NCBI GenBank assembly: GCA_960531495.1
Contig: OY482860.1
Span: forward strand, 11,372,368-11,436,367
Direction: 5' to 3'
Length of the DNA: 64,000 nucleotides
From: Zeus faber
Lineage: Eukaryota; Chordata; Actinopteri; Zeiformes; Zeidae
In this document: piece by piece, positions 1-20,945 of the stretch
How the letters are laid out: every line of letters begins with the position of its first letter
Numbering within the stretch: position 1 is the first letter of the stretch
Translations under genes and position numbers: made by a program
Notes under the pieces: generated by a model
Told to the model about the DNA's origin: nothing
The model's database searches: none
The model's input: only the letters and a program-made list of their open reading frames with translations

Positions 1-461
1 TTCGTTTGATATTTTATTTTATTTTTTATTTTTTGTAAATATAAACGCTTCTGTTCCCATCCAACCAGTGCCGTGTCCCTCCTGCTGCATTGGAGCCTGT
101 CCTAACACGCAAACTGTAGGAGTCCAAAACAGTCCAAAACATATTCCGTGCGTGTGTCCTCACAAATGGAGTTTGCTTGCAGCTCCAGAGCAACGGATCT
201 GAATCATGTCCATTTTATTTTAGTCCCGAAAGTTTCAAAAGTTGATGAAATGTCTCTCAAGGACATCAGTGTTTAATCCGTTTGAATGGAACCGTGTTGT
301 CGGGGACGTCCACACGGAGTGATTCCCTTCCACAGAGACACTGTGAGGCAGGACTCTGTGGACTCCAAGGCAGGAGACGGACACCTTCTCGTTTTTTTGG
401 ATAAAGTAATAACATGCAACAAGTGCAGCTTTAGTTATTATTATTATTATTACCCTCTTTC

Positions 462-512
462 CATTCAAGATTCAAGATTCAAGATTTTTATTTGTCACAT
501 ACATATACATAC
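462..512 (-). repeat. 3' tail of a non-LTR retroelement (TTGAATC-tailed)
   Basis: The stretch has three tandem copies of ATTCAAG followed by ATTTTTATTTGTCACATACA. Read on the minus strand it is TGTGACAAATAAA plus a TTGAATC tail, a form I associate with teleost LINE/SINE 3' ends. A second copy in the opposite orientation is at 4985-5035. No coding part is attached. Confidence 0.5.
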
Positions 513-1632
513 TTCCATACATTTAGTCTCTTCACTCTCATCCCCTGTTCAGACACCGACCTCATCACTGGGCTCCAATCATTTTGACGGGGAAAATCAT
601 CTTGCCAAACGCCTCAAGAGGAATACAAATGACCAATCTTGGAAATAGGTCGTGGAAACTGTTAGAATCGCCTCAAATACTTGACATTTTGACCGTTCAT
701 TTTTGTCCTTTTCTCCAGCGAACCTAAGGAAGCATCGCAGAGAAGTGGCTCCGCCCAAACGCCCTGCCATTCCATGCTGTACCATTCAGCCTTTAAATAT
801 CCTCTTTCCCATCGCTCTGCTTTGATAGAGTCCATATCCACTCTACTCCATCAACACAGTCTTCCCGTTTACTTATTTTCTCTTCTGGTTTAAGGACTAC
901 AGCTGAAAAGTAATGGCTCAAAGCTCAAGTTGCAATACGTCCACATGCGCGGGCCGTGTGTTCACGGGTGATATGTGTATGAGTGTGCGCTCATGTGTGT
1001 TGGTGCGTCGGCCACGCATTTAGCAGGGCTTGTCCACTCTCGAGGCCGTACAGTGACCCTCGCTCCCGGCCATTAATGGCACATATCAGATCATATGCCG
1101 CGCAGGACCCGTCCATTAGCTAATATGCCCGGGCCAGACAAGAGGCATGGCCAGGGTGCGTACACACATTGCACACCCATGCAGGAGATGTGGCCCCTGG
1201 AGACCGTTACGGGTTGAATTAATCATGGGGGTCTGGATGTGGGGGGCACAACGTGGTAACAACAAAAACACTATACACCATTCATTTTGGAGGATTGGAC
1301 GATTTATTTTCCCTAGGATTTGGAAAGATGATCAACAAGACAGCAGATGAAGCCCATGTTGAGCTTCATCTGCCATCTGAACACTGGGAATAATTGTGGC
1401 TTGTTGTACTGGCACTGGTAGCAGCGTTTTAAGTGTTTCTTCCAGTAGTTCAATAGAATTTTCTCAAAGAATTCAGGGTGACTCGGTGACTCCTGCTTTT
1501 CCATACTATTGTACACACGATGAAGAAGTTGAACCCCATGCAGGGGCAAGTGGAGGAGTTAGGGATGCTGGACGGGCGTTGGTGGTACAGCTCAACTAAA
1601 CATACTCAAGCCAAAAAAAATATAGTCTCATC

Positions 1633-1634
<2 letters not shown>

Positions 1635-1686
<52 letters not shown>
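1635..1686. repeat. (CA)n microsatellite
   Basis: A pure CA dinucleotide run of about 26 units. It produces spurious Thr-His and Cys-Val frames on the two strands. Confidence 0.97.
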
Positions 1687-1687
<1 letters not shown>

Positions 1688-2942
1688 CTTATGAACGCTT
1701 TCACACAGCAGTTTTTTGTCTGTTTTTGTCTTTGAGTGATGGAGCATCTTGTCTGTGCGTGTCGAGCTCCTTCTGTAGTGTCACTCCGACGTTTGGGTGG
1801 GAGTGGGGTGGAAGAGGATGGGTAGGCTGGGGAGTGGGTGGGGTGGGGTTGGGTGGGACGGTGGGGGGCAGGGGGCACCTGCACAGACCTCCCCCAGTCG
1901 CCCAGGTGAAGGGGGCTTAGGCAGGAGACAAAAGGATCCCACCTCGCCCACTCATTCCCCGATATCTTTGTTTTGGTGACATCATCCATTTCAGGGGATG
2001 CTACATCACCGGCGCGTCTAGTCCCAGCACGCCTAGTTAACAGCTTCCACCGGGACTTTGAACATCGGATGGAGGGATGGTTGGATAGATAGAATGTTTT
2101 TTTGTCATTGCGCAAATCATCAAGCTAATGTAGAGTGTCAAAGGTCAAACCGGCAGACTTCAACTCAACAGAGTCCAGAGAGGTAGGATACATTTAACTG
2201 TGGGGCGGGTGTGACGGAGGGCTTAGCGGTAGACCACGTTGCAGTGTGAATCAAACTCCTTTTCCTGATGGGTGTTCTGTTGACGCACCTGGTGCGAGAT
2301 CCACCGTATTTCCCCGATGGGAATCCTGCAGGAATGTCACATCTCTTCCGCAATCGCAACACGCTTCAATTACGAAACAGTGCCGTGATTGACCCTGGGT
2401 TGGGGTTAGGGTTGTATTTGTCAAATCGGGGAAGCGCACACTTTCATCATTTTTAATTGAGAGCCTCCAGAACCACTTTCATTTATACCCCGTCCAGCTC
2501 CAAGCGCTGTTCCGACTGGCCTAAATAAACACAGTTACCGCTACAGGCACCTGCCGCGCATGGAAATCCACCATTCTGTGACTCATTCCCTGCTCACACA
2601 ATAGCTAACCTGTAATTTACCCCCAGCACTTAGCGAGGCCATCGCTGTAACACGAGAAGATGTGAAGAATCAGCCACTGTTTTCTTTGGCCAAGTTCATT
2701 AGACTTGAATGGAGCAGAAGGACTTTGTTTTTTTTCAATGGATGTGAGCCTTGGTTCCTTGAGCACTGAGGCCCGTGTTTGGAGACCGGGCTGCGGCCGA
2801 GGGATCGGATGTCGACTTGCTTTTTGGGGTTTGATTGGCGTCTGCTACAACAATCTGCTGGAACAGCTCCTCGGTGCTCAGCACTTTGTCATTCTCATGC
2901 TCCAAGTGAGGGCTTCCCAATGCAGCGATAGCTGCTCCGATG

Positions 2943-2956
2943 GCGCCACCTGGTGG
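2943..2956 (-). promoter_or_regulatory. CTCF-like core motif
   Basis: The minus strand reads CCACCAGGTGGCGC, a full match to the degenerate core CCASYAGRKGGCRS. Occupancy is unknown. Confidence 0.35.
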
Positions 2957-3220
2957 ACTTCAGGCGGAATGTATTTATTCAATGAAATTATAATAATAAT
3001 AACCAGTGCTGTCATGGAGGAGACAGACCATGCTGATGTTGTTTAAAACACAATTTCAATTGCATAATAGGGAATGGTGTTATTGATTTATTATACAACA
3101 ACAGAGAGGGTTTCAATGTACAACACACCCAAAAATGCAACAGAAATGCAGAGTGTGGAATGCTGTATATGATAACTCTTATTTGAATGTAGAGTTGCTG
3201 GACCTTGTGTTCATTCTTTG

Positions 3221-3380
<160 letters not shown>

Positions 3381-4984
3381 TTTAAGGTTCCTTTATTTTC
3401 AGTCCGTCATGTCACAACAGCAGAATCTTGATTATGAAGGACCCAATAAACAAAAACATTTGTGACAAACCACAGGAAAGTCACAGGTCAGTAATGAGAG
3501 GGGAAGGGGAGTCTGCAATTCAACCATTTGGGGAAAAACAAAATCCGAAGGCAGGTTAACTATGAAAAACAGTTAAGGGTGGGTTTCTGTGATGGGCAAT
3601 GATGATGTCCATGGGAAGCAACCCCAAAAATGCAGTACAGTGGGTCATAGTGGCAGACATGACTTGGCAACTTTTGGCAGCTCCCCAAACCCTGCATAAA
3701 AAAGGTTGCCCCCCACACCAACATCGGCAGTCAGGTTGGGGGGTGGGGGGGGTACGCCGAAACCTCCTCCACCAAACAGCCACCACCACCTCCGCCCCCC
3801 TCTACCTGTCATTCCCGGGGTCCCTGGTGCTCCGGGGACCACAGGATTTTGAGGGGACCCCCAGCAGCCCCTACAAAAGAGGCTCACCACCCTACCTAGC
3901 CCCCCCCCCCCCAACACACACACACACACACACCCCGGACCTGACAAAATAAGTCACAGTGAACCGAGTGGCCGGGGCTCCTGCTTTGCAGATCAGTCAG
4001 TGGATACCTGATTGTCAGTGGTGGGGTCGGGCCCTTAATCCTATTGTTTCCCCGACAGGATTACTCTCTGTGGTCCCTTTCTCCCTGTGGCTGCGTGCGG
4101 GAGAAAGGCCAGATTAAGGGGATTAGCGTGTATCCTCCTGACTTGTCAAGCCGGGATGTAAGGAACCATTGACTTCTTGGGACCCTGAATTGCGGTCGAG
4201 GCAGAAAGAGGTGCCTAAAGAAGAGGTCATGAAAGGCAGCGGACAAGAAAAATTCCTGAAAGGACAATGTGATTTGTTTGCTTTTGTTCCCCTGAACTGG
4301 GCTGAAAGGTTCAAAGGGCTGCCCCTGAGGAGAGGAAACCGCCAAGCGCAGAGAAAGATGGAGGGAGGAAGGGAAAGATGGAGGGGAGGGAGGCAGGGAG
4401 GCAGGGAGGGAGGGGGAAGTACACAGGCCGGCAACTATTTCTAAGCTCTGCCACGGCTATTTTTTTGAGTCTTATTAGAGTGTGCGTCCTGTCCTTCTAA
4501 ACAGTTGTAAATAGTTATGCAGATCAAGCCATCTTGGGGTCATCGTGCGCAGCAATATGTTTGACTTCTATTGATTTCATCTTTAGCCTCGCATCAGCCT
4601 TTTATCGCAAAATCACATCTTGCTTTTGATAAAGTCATTTATTCACATGGCATTTATCCAATAATAGCTCAGACACCATGGTGTTAAGAGTGACTTAACT
4701 GCTCCATGGATAATGTCCAGGTGCTTTTAAGGAACTATATCCTCCTGTTGTGGTGGATGGATACCAGAGAGACCTTCTCATACCTTGTCAAGGTTGGGTT
4801 ACTGATCAAGTCATATTTATTAATTAACAACAATTTAAAAAAAATTCTCAGACTCAAATGAATATCAGAGCACAACGTCTCAATGTATATTTAGTGCGAG
4901 CGCCTCGGGTCGGTTACGCACATTTTAGTCATTTTAAAGCATATCATGCGTAATCACCGGTTGTCATGACATTTCACCACATAT

Positions 4985-5035
4985 TCGTGTGACCGTATGT
5001 ATGTGACAAATAAACTTCTTGAATCTTGAAGTTCA
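4985..5035 (+). repeat. 3' tail of a non-LTR retroelement (TTGAATC-tailed)
   Basis: ATGTGACAAATAAA is followed by CTTCTTGAATCTTGAAG. This is the reverse-oriented counterpart of the repeat at 462-512. Only the extreme 3' end is visible. Confidence 0.5.
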
Positions 5036-5477
5036 AAATATCCGCAGCACCTCCTCCCTTCCATCCTGTTTCAGGAGTTATGGAACGGGCGCCATCACCT
5101 CCTTTCATTCCTTTCTTCCCTCGCTCTGCTTCCATCTTTAACATTTCAGAAAGTCTTTGCTCATCGAGCTTTACGTGTGTATCACCCTCACCTGCCACGC
5201 CTCTCTCACCTTGTGACTGAGCAACTTTACTTTTATGAAATCATCAGATGATTAAACAAACTTAATAAAGTGGAGTCATTTCAGTGGGTTGTATAATATT
5301 TGGGATGTTTTAAAAGACAAATATGATTTACAATGGTACAAAAATCGATTTGATCTTTAGTGTGGTCAGGTGTTCCACATGAGTTTTGAAAGACAGTCTG
5401 CCATTCACCCAAATGGGAAAATGAGCAAGTATGAGTTCTTGTAAAAAGCATTTTCTTTTTGTGTGTTTTAAAGATTT

Positions 5478-5519
5478 TAAGATAAGATAACACTTTGTTA
5501 ATCCCAGGAGGGAAATTCC
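5478..5519 (-). repeat. L2-like LINE 3' end fragment
   Basis: An AGATAAGATAA repeat is followed by ACTTTGTTAATCCCAGGAGGGAAATT. This resembles the 3' terminus of teleost L2-type LINEs, in which a short tandem tail abuts a CTTTATTAATCCC-like motif. No reverse transcriptase is attached. Confidence 0.45.
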
Positions 5520-7071
5520 GGCGACTCCTCGTAAAGACAGTTATTAAAATTTAATTGAACACCACATCCATTACATTCACTATCACATCTGTTTCATAAA
5601 TAAGGTGATCGTCTAAGTCAGTGATTCTCAACGTTTTTTCGTATCAAGGACCCTCAACGGGCATTCGGCCACGGATCCCATTTGATAAGATTTTATCCCT
5701 GGAATATGAGAAGATTTTTGTTGCTAGATATGATTAAGTCCAAACTTCCGGACCTGTCTATACTGTAGTGATAGAGATAATAGTGTTCTGTGATGGTGCC
5801 GGGGCCCGATGGTTAGTCAGTCGCCTCCTAATGTAATTGGAGGAAAAAAAAAATGCATGTGATTTCTAACTCGTTTTGAACTGTAGTGTAACCGAAAACT
5901 GAAAAATAAAAATGATAATTAAGAAAGAAATCACTGAAAATGAGTCTGTGGATGAGCTTCACGTAAAAGTTCCTGTACATGTGGTACCCTTGTCAAATGA
6001 ACAGCGGTTCAGTTAACCTTACAAAGTGTGATTATTACCACGGGCGTGAATTGTGAGAGTTGACTGGATTTTCTTTTCTTATTTTGAAAATCTTATTTTT
6101 AATCTCTAACAAGAAAATTGGACTTTAATCCTTAGCCCGAGCAGTAATTTCGACCCCGCGGAGTTGGAGGTGTCGCCTAACTAACTTAACCAAAGAGGCC
6201 CATAGTCCTTTCGTCTAAAATTGCTGTCTGAACAACTAACGCCGTGTGGGGTCTATAATGAAAGAAATGGTGATTTCTGCTCCGGTTCCAAGCCCTGCAT
6301 CTTAAACACAACACCTGATCCACAGTGGAGCTCACCCAGGACTCATTTGACCAGGATGACTGGGATTCCTGGATCCAGGTGGTGAGAGATGATCTCACAA
6401 TATAGATAATATCTATATCCAGCATGCCACTGTAAATTTTAATCGTTTATGAATTGACTCTAGATGATATTGATATATGATATCTGATCTTCTATGACCC
6501 TATATTAATTTTCCCCGCACCCTTATGGTAGATTAACTAAGGTAGATACACTCCACAAAATGATCCTTTAAATATTGTTTGTGGTATTATTTACATTATC
6601 TTATTTATATATTATAATGTTATTTATGATGATTGTAAAAAAGCTCTACTCACTTTTTTTTTTTGTCGCCCTGTCATGAGAATTTGACAAAAAGTGCATT
6701 TTTGGATTATGTAACATAATTATTAACCGTGCGATCATTTAATTTTTTTGGACACTTGTTAAAAGTGAATACTTACGTACAGTATTACAAGATTACACTT
6801 GGCCTTAGTTGCATACACCAAAAATGTAGACTGAGGTCAAAGGTCGCCTGTGACACCACGTGATACTTACACGTTGAGAGGGCCATCCGACCTGATGAAC
6901 AGCCATTGAGCCGATTCGCCACAACTTCTGTATTTGTTGACGGTAAATATCTTCATTTCACTTCTCTTTTGCCGGGTGTGTACCAGATGCGTGCTAACCA
7001 GAAGACCGGCACACAACCTGCCTCTCCAAAGCGTCCGCCCACACCACTCACACCTAGAATAGAATAAAATG

Positions 7072-7286
7072 GAAGACATTGTTGGCTCTATTTTGCATCT
7101 GGTTCTCATTGAAATCCCCTGACACTCAGTTGTTGACAGTGTGGGCTGGTTGCCTTTCAAGGTGATTTGGTTTTCGATCATCGCACTCAAATTTCAGTTA
7201 ATGAACGTTGAACTGCAAATAAGTATTTCAACGTGCTGAACTATTTGGTGCTGATTTGTAAGCGCAATAACAGCAGCGTAAAGGTT
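7072..7286. repeat. Left copy of a 215-bp perfect direct repeat (target-site duplication)
   Basis: Bases 7072-7286 and 9364-9578 are identical over all 215 bp by my base-by-base reading. Flanks diverge at once on both sides (AATG versus AGAG before; GTCATCC versus TGTTTTC after). The repeat brackets a 5'-truncated non-LTR retrotransposon. The simplest reading is a very long target-site duplication made during integration. Zero divergence implies a very recent event. Confidence 0.9.
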
Positions 7287-9338
7287 GTCATCCAGCTACT
7301 GCAGAAGCTGGATGACACCCGAAGGGCTAGGTGGACGGAAGTAGCGGAATCCATCGACTTCACCCACTCCAGCCGGAAGGCGTGGCAGACCATCAACTTG
7401 CTCTCAGGGAGAAAAACAACACCTCGTAGGTGTCCAGTGACTGCAGATGCTATTGCTTCCCAGCTCCTGAAAAATGGTCGCTTCCCTGATGCGGACAAAA
7501 ACTTTGCACGACTGACATCGTGTGAGGTATCATCCCTCTCCAGAGCAGCCAGCGCTGATGCTAATCTCTCAGGAGACTTCACAGCAGCCGAGCTAAAGGC
7601 AGCAATTAAAAAACTGAAGCTGGGCAAATCACCAGGTCGAGACAATATCCACCCAGAGTTTGTTATGCACCAAAGTGAAAGAACATCTCAATGGCTACGC
7701 ACATTCTTCTCATCATGCTTCCGGAGGTCCAAGCTCCCGAAGATCTGGCGCCGTGCTTCCATCATAGCCTTGCCAAAGCCGAACAAACCCGCCGAAGACC
7801 CGAAGTCCTACAGGCCCATATCCCTGCTCTGTGTCCCGTACAAGATGCTGGAGAGGTTGATCCACAGCCGCATTGAGCCAGTGGTGGACCCTCAACTCCC
7901 ACCGGAACAAGCCGGCTTCCGCAGAGGCAGGTCAACGGTGGACCAGGTAACGCTACTCACCCAGGACATCGAGGACAGCTTCCAAGATAATGAGAAAGCT
8001 GGAGTAGTATTCCTGGACCTGACAGCCGCTTATGACACCGTGTGGCACCGTGGACTACACCTGAAACTGTTGAGAACAATCCCGGACCGGCACATGGTGA
8101 GATTTATTATGGAGATGCTATCTAACCATAGCTTCATCCTACAAACCAGCGATGGCCAGACCAGCAGGCTCAGAAGGCTGAAGAACGGTGTCCCGCAAGG
8201 CTCTGTCCTCTCACCAATGTTATTTAACATCTATATTCACGACCTGCCAGACACAACATCCAAGAAGTACGGCTATGCGGACGACCTGGCCTTCATGCTT
8301 CGATGCCCAACATGGAACACCATGGAAGAAGGCCTCAACCGAGACATGGGCATCCTGGCAGACTACCTCCAGAAGTGGCACCTTCAGCTCAGCATGGGCA
8401 AAACAGTGTCTGCAGCTTACCACCTCTACAACCGGGAGGCAAGAAGGGAACTGGACGTGCATGTTGGCAACATCCGCCTGGAGTTCCAGCAAGCCCCCAA
8501 GTACCTCGGCGTATGCTTGGACCGGACGCTGTCCTACAAGCAGCACCTGGATGAAGTGAAGGCCAAGACAACCGCAAGGGTCTCGCTCATCCGCCGCCTT
8601 GCAGGCTCGACTTGGGGAGCTTCCCCCCAGACCCTACGCATATCCACGCAAGCCCTGGTCCTACCCGTAGCGGAATACTGTGCCCCTGCCTGGAGCAGAA
8701 GTCCACATGCGAACAAGGTGGATACTGTCATCAACAGCGCCCTCCGGATAGTAACTGGTTGTCTGAAACCCACCCCTGTGTCCTACCTGCCAGTCCTAGC
8801 TGGTATCGCCCCACCCAGTCTCCGACGGGAAGCAGCTACCCTCGCCCTGGCAAGGAAAGCCCAGAAGAACGACTGGCACATCCTACACAAAGCCACAACA
8901 ACACCGGCACCACCATGCAGGCTCAAGTCTCGCCATCCCTACAACAAGGCAGCACAAGAGATGCTACAGTCGATCCCTGACGACTTGTCCAAGGACGCCT
9001 GGCTGGCAGCATCCTGGAGACAATCGTGGGAGTCAGCTGCGCCCTCCCGCATCCAACGATACATCCGGGACCCAGGAGGAGGTGTAAAAGGAGAAGACAT
9101 GCCACGCCACCTATGGACCTCGCTGAACCGCCTGCGTACTGGCGTCGGGCGCTTCAAGTCCTCTCTAAAGAAGTGGGGCCTATCCGACAGTGCGTCATGC
9201 GAGTGTGGCGAACCTGAACAGACTGCCGAGCACATAATCACCAGCTGCCCCCTATACAGCCCACCCTCAGAAGCTGGCCTTTTTGACCTAGGACTGGAGA
9301 CGAGGGCGTGGCTATATGACACTGAGTTGGCCATCTGA
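7233..9338 (+). CDS. Non-LTR retrotransposon reverse transcriptase, 701 codons, 5'-truncated
   Basis: The product copies element RNA into DNA by target-primed reverse transcription in the nucleus. RT motifs occur in order: KSPGRDNIHPEF (about residue 130), the YRPISLL block, AGFRRGRSTVDQ, the catalytic VVFLDLTAAYD, GVPQGSVLSP, and the active site GYADD (about 347-350). A Cys-His cluster, CECGEPEQTAEHIITSCPL, lies near residue 660 and is typical of jockey/I-type C-termini. The first 18 codons (7233-7286) come from host target DNA inside the left direct repeat; element-derived coding begins at 7287. The endonuclease domain is missing, so this copy could not mobilise itself. No stop or frameshift interrupts it, so it is young. 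The natural protein is surely longer, and no promoter is evident. Confidence 0.9.
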   Translation: MLNYLVLICKRNNSSVKVVIQLLQKLDDTRRARWTEVAESIDFTHSSRKAWQTINLLSGRKTTPRRCPVTADAIASQLLKNGRFPDADKNFARLTSCEVSSLSRAASADANLSGDFTAAELKAAIKKLKLGKSPGRDNIHPEFVMHQSERTSQWLRTFFSSCFRRSKLPKIWRRASIIALPKPNKPAEDPKSYRPISLLCVPYKMLERLIHSRIEPVVDPQLPPEQAGFRRGRSTVDQVTLLTQDIEDSFQDNEKAGVVFLDLTAAYDTVWHRGLHLKLLRTIPDRHMVRFIMEMLSNHSFILQTSDGQTSRLRRLKNGVPQGSVLSPMLFNIYIHDLPDTTSKKYGYADDLAFMLRCPTWNTMEEGLNRDMGILADYLQKWHLQLSMGKTVSAAYHLYNREARRELDVHVGNIRLEFQQAPKYLGVCLDRTLSYKQHLDEVKAKTTARVSLIRRLAGSTWGASPQTLRISTQALVLPVAEYCAPAWSRSPHANKVDTVINSALRIVTGCLKPTPVSYLPVLAGIAPPSLRREAATLALARKAQKNDWHILHKATTTPAPPCRLKSRHPYNKAAQEMLQSIPDDLSKDAWLAASWRQSWESAAPSRIQRYIRDPGGGVKGEDMPRHLWTSLNRLRTGVGRFKSSLKKWGLSDSASCECGEPEQTAEHIITSCPLYSPPSEAGLFDLGLETRAWLYDTELAI

Positions 9339-9363
9339 TGATATACGAAAGAGAGAAAGAAGA
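7287..9363 (+). mobile_element. 5'-truncated jockey/I-type non-LTR retrotransposon, recently inserted
   Basis: The insert lies exactly between the two 215-bp direct repeats. It carries the reverse-transcriptase part of a non-LTR element but no apurinic-endonuclease domain, so it is 5'-truncated. The 3' end is a short purine-rich GAAAGAGAGAAAGAAGA tract rather than poly(A). The first 30 bp fold into an 11-bp inverted repeat (7287-7297 with 7306-7316). The whole coding part remains open, unlike every other element in this window. The family (jockey, I or Nimb-like) is my inference from the domain pattern. Confidence 0.88.
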
Positions 9364-9578
9364 GAAGACATTGTTGGCTCTATTTTGCATCTGGTTCTCA
9401 TTGAAATCCCCTGACACTCAGTTGTTGACAGTGTGGGCTGGTTGCCTTTCAAGGTGATTTGGTTTTCGATCATCGCACTCAAATTTCAGTTAATGAACGT
9501 TGAACTGCAAATAAGTATTTCAACGTGCTGAACTATTTGGTGCTGATTTGTAAGCGCAATAACAGCAGCGTAAAGGTT
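9364..9578. repeat. Right copy of the 215-bp perfect direct repeat
   Basis: Identical to 7072-7286. It follows the element's purine-rich 3' tract and continues into unduplicated host sequence at 9579. The same 18-codon open frame that begins the RT reading frame recurs here at 9525, confirming that those codons are host sequence. Confidence 0.9.
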
Positions 9579-9879
9579 TGTTTTCTGGGGAAACCGCCAC
9601 TAGAGGACGCCAGTGGGGGCATACAGGCTCAATCCGAAAGCGGACGCTGCAGCTTTCTTCTCATACATTTATATTACTTTTATGCCCATAAAATAATGAA
9701 TATTTGAATCTTTATTTGAATCCATCAGCCTTTGTCAACTCTCTCTTACGCGAAGTCGATTAAAGTTCCATGAAATATGTTGAACGTTGACCCTGCTTTC
9801 TAACTATGAATCATTTTGAAGCTTTTGACCTTTTGAAATTGAACTTCTTACCCTCCATTTCAATTCACGGCTTCAGGTG

Positions 9880-10191
9880 AAGTTGTTTGCCAGCACGACA
9901 ATGACATATTAATAATGGCCACACCTGCAGACCCAGGGTTCGGTGACAGTGATTACCTATTTGATTGACATTTGAAACCGCCAATGGCTTCGATGAAAAC
10001 AATTAAAACCCCAAACGTCGACCAATCAGAGCCGTAGGAGGGCGGGATAGTGTGTGTGTGTGTGGGGGGGGGCATTCAACTAAACTACTCTCCGGCGTCC
10101 GAGAAAGACGCTTGTTTTTAAGGGGGAAGAAAACAATGTCAGTGTCAAACGGATTTTGGGTCGACAAAGATTAGTCTCAGACAAAATACCA
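9880..10191 (+). promoter_or_regulatory. Putative wbp1l promoter and 5' UTR
   Basis: The stretch before the wbp1l start codon becomes richer in CpG. It contains CCAATCAGAG (about 10020), GGGCGGG (about 10040) and ACGCTTG-type sequence. There is no TATA box. This fits a housekeeping-type promoter, but the transcription start cannot be fixed by eye. Confidence 0.45.
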
Positions 10192-20198
<10,007 letters not shown>

Positions 20199-20945
20199 AA
20201 GCAACAGGAGATAAACGTGCACTGGGGCGTTCAACGCTGATGAAGGTTCCAAAACACAGAATGGGGTTTTATACGAGCGCTGTTTGAAGGTTTCTGTTTC
20301 TCGGGTTTCGATTTTAATAACTGAAAGACATCAAATCTCAGGATAGTTTTAATATTCTGTTTGGCATCATCAGCACTCGGTTTCTCCACTAGCAGCTAGC
20401 AGCACTGTGGGAGATAAGCGGTTAAATGCATTACATAGAACATTATTACATTACAGGAAGGTTTTTTTTGGGGGGGGGTTTTTTAAACCTTGTAAAGGAA
20501 AAAAAAAAGGGGGGGGGGGGTTTAAGCGGAAATCTGATTATGACTCACTGGGACATGCCTACTGGTGAGTATTGCATCAGGATAATATTATAATATTTCT
20601 ACTCGGTCTGTCATTGCATCACATGGTTGTTGGAGCAGGCGTTCTGCTACCGTGCCACCGCTGTTGCCAAAATGTTCACATCATCATCATTATTATTATT
20701 GTTATTTTGTTTTCTTGTGGCGGGTTAGGTGTCTATTTAAATGTACTTTTGTATTGATCAATCAAAAGGGAGCAACATTATTTTTCAGAAAACAGAATGT
20801 ACGAGCTACCACTATCGACAGGCAGAGAGCTCCACCTAGTGGACACTTCCACGTCGCAGCCACTGCGCTCCCTTTACGCCCAAACAACCAAAACCATCTT
20901 CTCCTCTGGTGCTTTCCTGGTGCGCTCATTGTCAAAATAAAAATA
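20199..20945 (+). other. wbp1l 3' UTR (probable)
   Basis: Sequence from the wbp1l stop to just past an AATAAA at 20936-20941. It contains homopolymer runs (20461-20521) of T, G, A and G, and a CTCF-like near-match around 20831. The true cleavage site is not determined. Confidence 0.5.

Noticed and set aside
6186-6425. 79-aa minus-strand open frame
   Set aside because: No domain recognised and no exon signals; surroundings are AT-rich non-coding.
7072-9578. Direct repeats as long terminal repeats of a retrovirus-like element
   Set aside because: The repeats lack TG...CA ends, a primer-binding site and a polypurine tract, and the enzyme is a non-LTR reverse transcriptase without protease or integrase.
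20461-20521. Homopolymer block of T, G, A and G runs as a structured element
   Set aside because: Run lengths of 8-12 next to each other are as likely to be sequencing or assembly noise as biology.
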